NCBI GenBank assembly: GCA_963693315.1 | Contig: OY856188.1 | Location: forward strand, 250,871,394-250,935,393 | DNA length: 64,000 nt | Source of the DNA: Diogma glabrata | Lineage: Eukaryota > Arthropoda > Insecta > Diptera > Cylindrotomidae | Direction of reading: 5' to 3' | Shown here: positions 60,807-64,000 of the stretch, in pieces | Layout of the letters: every line of letters begins with the position of its first letter | How positions within the stretch are numbered: position 1 is the first letter of the stretch | Notes under the pieces: model-generated | What the model was told of the DNA's origin: nothing | Database searches by the model: none | The model's input: only the letters and a program-made list of their open reading frames with translations | Program-made: the position numbers and the translations under genes

Positions 60807-62029
60807 AAAATAAATGGTAAACGTGGAAACTGGTTTAGAAGAATAGTTTTTCTTTTTGCTTTCTGTTGTTTTATTTTATAGTACAATTTTCTAATGTTCT
60901 CTTTCTATTTTTCATAGTTTTATATTAGAAAATGTTGTTTTATGTTAGATTGAAAGAAAGAGAAATTGAATGGGAATCAACCTAAAGATACATATACAGA
61001 ACTATAGATTGATATAAACACAAGGAGAAGTTATACATTTTCTCATTTTCCTGAGAAAAAAAAGGAAAACTGTGAAAGTAAAGAGATGTATGTCCATTTG
61101 TGTACATTTACGTATATATTTTATAACGAATATATACAAAGTAAAGGACACAAGGGTTTCATTTAAGAATGACAGAGATGAAGAAGGATATATAATAGAA
61201 AATAAGAATTTCTTTTTGTTGTTGTTATTTTTCTATTTTATTTTTATTATAAAACGAATGAAAATAAACGAATAGACGAATTCAACGAAAACGGACAAGG
61301 ATCAATATTTAATTAAATTATTATTTAGATTTTCATTTTAATTCTCATTTACTATTTTCTTGTTTTATTATGATTCGTATTTAAATAGAAAATATTCAAA
61401 TTTTTTTAAGAAAATTTTTACGTTTGGCTCGTTTTTTTCGGAATTGTACAATTATTTTGATGAAAAACAACGCGATTATAATCAACAGTTTTTCATGTTT
61501 TATATTTGAATATGATATTCAACTGTTTTTCATCAGATTGATGGACATTATCATTGTGATGAAAAGAAAATATTTTGTGAAATGCGATGGTGAATACATA
61601 ATACAGTGGATCAAAAAAGTAGTACCAACATAATTGGTTGGGTTGTGAAGAATAATGCAATTCATCACATCGTGGTAAAATTATTCTCGTCCTAAATCTG
61701 TTATACCATTTAAGCGTCTGGTCTCCATGTTAGGGAGCCCTTGAAATTGAAATCTACCCTAGCTTATTATGCTTATTATAAAAAAGCAAAAAAGGTTGTT
61801 CTGACAACTTCAAGACACCGTTTCAAGATCAAAACATGACCCATACACACATTTAGATTTGAGCGATAAACCAACCCTTCGGGATTCCATAAAATTGTCG
61901 TTCATATTTAATTTAACAAGAAAACACGTGACATGCCTTTCTTACATATTCAGCTTATGTGAGTCGAGTATCTCAAGTCTCAACTAATGTCACACAAAGG
62001 TATCTGACTGTCCCAAAAAAATTTTATTT
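60807..62029. other. AT-rich spacer
   Basis: No gene supported. The frames at 61072-61275 and 61424-61633 are Lys/Ile/Phe-rich with no domain. Confidence 0.4.
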
Positions 62030-62390
62030 GGTGCAACAGCTTTCGTAATTACATAAATTTTCATCAATCAAATCACCTGTTTAAATCGACCTGTTAAATA
62101 ATCACCTCTTCATTTTGGTGCAACAATTTTTAAATTATAATCATTCTCAACAATCACCTGTTTATTTTGGGGCAAGAATTTTCGTAACTACACAAATTTT
62201 CAATAATCACCTGTTTAATTTGGTAAAACGATTCGTTGATTTTCTATAAATTCATTCAACAATCACCTGCTTTTGGTGCAACATTTCATTTATTTACATA
62301 ATTTATTCAATAATCACCAGATGTTGTGTTACAATTCATTTGTTTACATAATTTTTTCAACAATCACTAGGTTTTGGTGCAACAAATTTA
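62030..62390. repeat. Degenerate minisatellite, ~55-60-bp units
   Basis: Six to seven units share TTTGGTGCAACA, an AT-rich middle with TACATAA, and TTCAACAATCACCTG. Spacing and sequence vary. It runs into an ATTTATTTAT simple repeat at about 62390-62440. Confidence 0.7.
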
Positions 62391-62495
62391 TTTATTTATA
62401 TATTTATTTATTTATATAATATTTATATATTTATCTATTTATCTTTAGTCTTCCTCAATGATTGAAGCCCATCAGCACTCGTAAGATCCTTGGCT

Positions 62496-62550
62496 AGTGA
62501 CATCTCACTGATATTGCCACTAGTATGTGGTATATCACGTTAACTCGCAT
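62496..62550. repeat. Dispersed repeat, partner of 2879-2933
   Basis: Shares CACTG.TATT, TAGTATGTG.TAT.TCACG and TTAACTC with 2879-2933 in the same orientation, at opposite ends of the window. It is probably part of a larger repeat whose limits I cannot define. Confidence 0.6.
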
Positions 62551-62752
62551 TTCAATAGTAGGGACTGCAGTACGCGAGGTTGTCACACCCGGAGATCATA
62601 TATAAAAAAAATTACAAATCAAAGAAAATGATCTCTAAATGCGGCATAGAATACATTTAGACTACTTGGTTCTTTTATACAAACAACGGATACACGAAGA
62701 TAGGCTTCAAAACCCCTGTAAGCTCAATACTTTACATTTATGTATACGACCT

Positions 62753-63322
62753 AGACTGGTCGTTAAAAATTAAATTTTCCGAGACGCCCCTTAAAAAAAT
62801 TCTTCATGGTCAAAAACCGTCGAGGACATTCTTTTTTTTTTAAATCAAAAGAACACGTGCCGCAAAATCATCGAAGTTGATTTTTTGAAAAATTCGTAGA
62901 TTTTTCCAATATCTCATAAAATATGCATTCCATAAAATATCCAGTCGTAGGAACTTTTTTATAGGAAATTTTAATTCTCTACAAAAAGTAGACTTTTTCG
63001 TTAAAATTTTCATCATTTGCTTTTACGAGTTTCGATGAATTTAAAGTTTTATTTTAAAATATCATCAGAAATATACGTTTTAGGAAAAAAATGACTTAGA
63101 CCATATTTGTAGAAAATTAAATTTCCTATAAAAATGTCCATACGACATTTTTTTTAAATCTGCATATTTTATGGGATATTAACGATTTTATCAAAAAATC
63201 AACTGCGATGATTTTGCGGCACGTGTTCATTTGATTTAAAAAAAAAATGCCCTCGTGGTTTTTGTTAACAAAGAATTTTTTAAGGGGGCGTCTCGGAAAA
63301 TTTAATTTTTAACGACCAGTCT
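62753..63322. mobile_element. Long inverted repeat element, ~570 bp
   Basis: The left arm starts AGACTGGTCGTTAAAAATTA, and the right arm ends with its inverse at 63322. Both continue through CCGAGACGCC, AACACGTGCCGCAAAATCATC and TATAGGAAATTT, so the arms are about 230 bp with ~100 bp of loop. ACGACCT occurs directly before the left arm (62746-62752) and 3 bp after the right arm (63326-63332), a possible target duplication. No ORF. Transcripts would fold into a long hairpin. Likely a foldback-type MITE. Confidence 0.85.
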
Positions 63323-63519
63323 AACACGACCTGTGCCAAACTAATAGTACCCTGTCAAATTCGGAAGAAATTTGCTAAAAATCATTATATGAGATATAAA
63401 TCTAAACCACACAACAACAAAACACAAATTGTTTTAACAACGACAAACTGGTTAACTGAGAGAGGCTAAAAAGAAGGTTGAGAGAGGGTGAAGAAGAGGA
63501 GGAGCAGGCGGAGACGGAG

Positions 63520-64000
<481 letters not shown>

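Overview
The window is strongly AT-rich eukaryotic DNA, most likely from an insect. The evidence is its mobile elements: a Ty3/Gypsy element, LINE remnants of the jockey, R1, RTE and RNase-H-bearing kinds, a Tc1-type transposon, hAT relics, MITEs, and the dispersed AGGGTTCCGT-type repeat, which I recall from many insect genomes. The species cannot be told from this sequence. I find no complete host protein-coding gene, rRNA, CRISPR array or operon. The window reads as intron or intergenic DNA filled with repeats of different ages.

Layout. 1-4.4 kb: local direct repeats, a 238-bp TA-flanked MITE, a three-copy 330-bp tandem repeat and a (TA)n tract. 4.4-22.7 kb: mostly unassigned AT-rich DNA. 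It holds three copies of the AGGGTTCCGT repeat (family B), one fragment of family A, a tRNA-like sequence, a 725-bp hAT-type non-autonomous element with 8-bp target duplications, and a nested long inverted repeat. 22.7-29.4 kb: a decayed R1-type LINE (minus strand) and a decayed jockey-type LINE (plus strand). 30.4-32.1 and 39.8-45.2 kb: family A repeats, two direct copies and one inverted copy around a broken RNase-H-type LINE. 36.0-37.6 kb: a complete but disabled Tc1-type transposon with perfect 27-bp terminal repeats and TA duplications. 47.7-49.8 kb: a hAT (ZMYM1-like) transposase relic and an RTE-like relic.

51.5-57.3 kb holds the best preserved element: a minus-strand Ty3/Gypsy retrotransposon with two 550-bp LTRs (4 differences seen), a GACT target duplication, PBS, purine tract and Gag-protease-RT-RNase H-integrase in one frame, interrupted by two amber codons. 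Its CHCC Gag box and possible tRNA-Trp primer site point to the CsRn1-like group. It landed on a minus-strand motif made of a T-rich tract followed by CAG|GTGAGT. That is the form of a recursive splice (ratchet) site and suggests the window lies in a long intron of a minus-strand gene. This inference is the most interesting single lead.

Two other weak host-gene signals are a possible first exon with TATA box and donor near 20.45-20.56 kb, and an exon-like GC island at 60.71-60.81 kb next to a 200-N assembly gap. The end of the window has a degenerate minisatellite, a ~570-bp long inverted repeat and a ~310-bp (GA)n tract. All similarities were judged by eye from translation and motif reading; no database search was possible.
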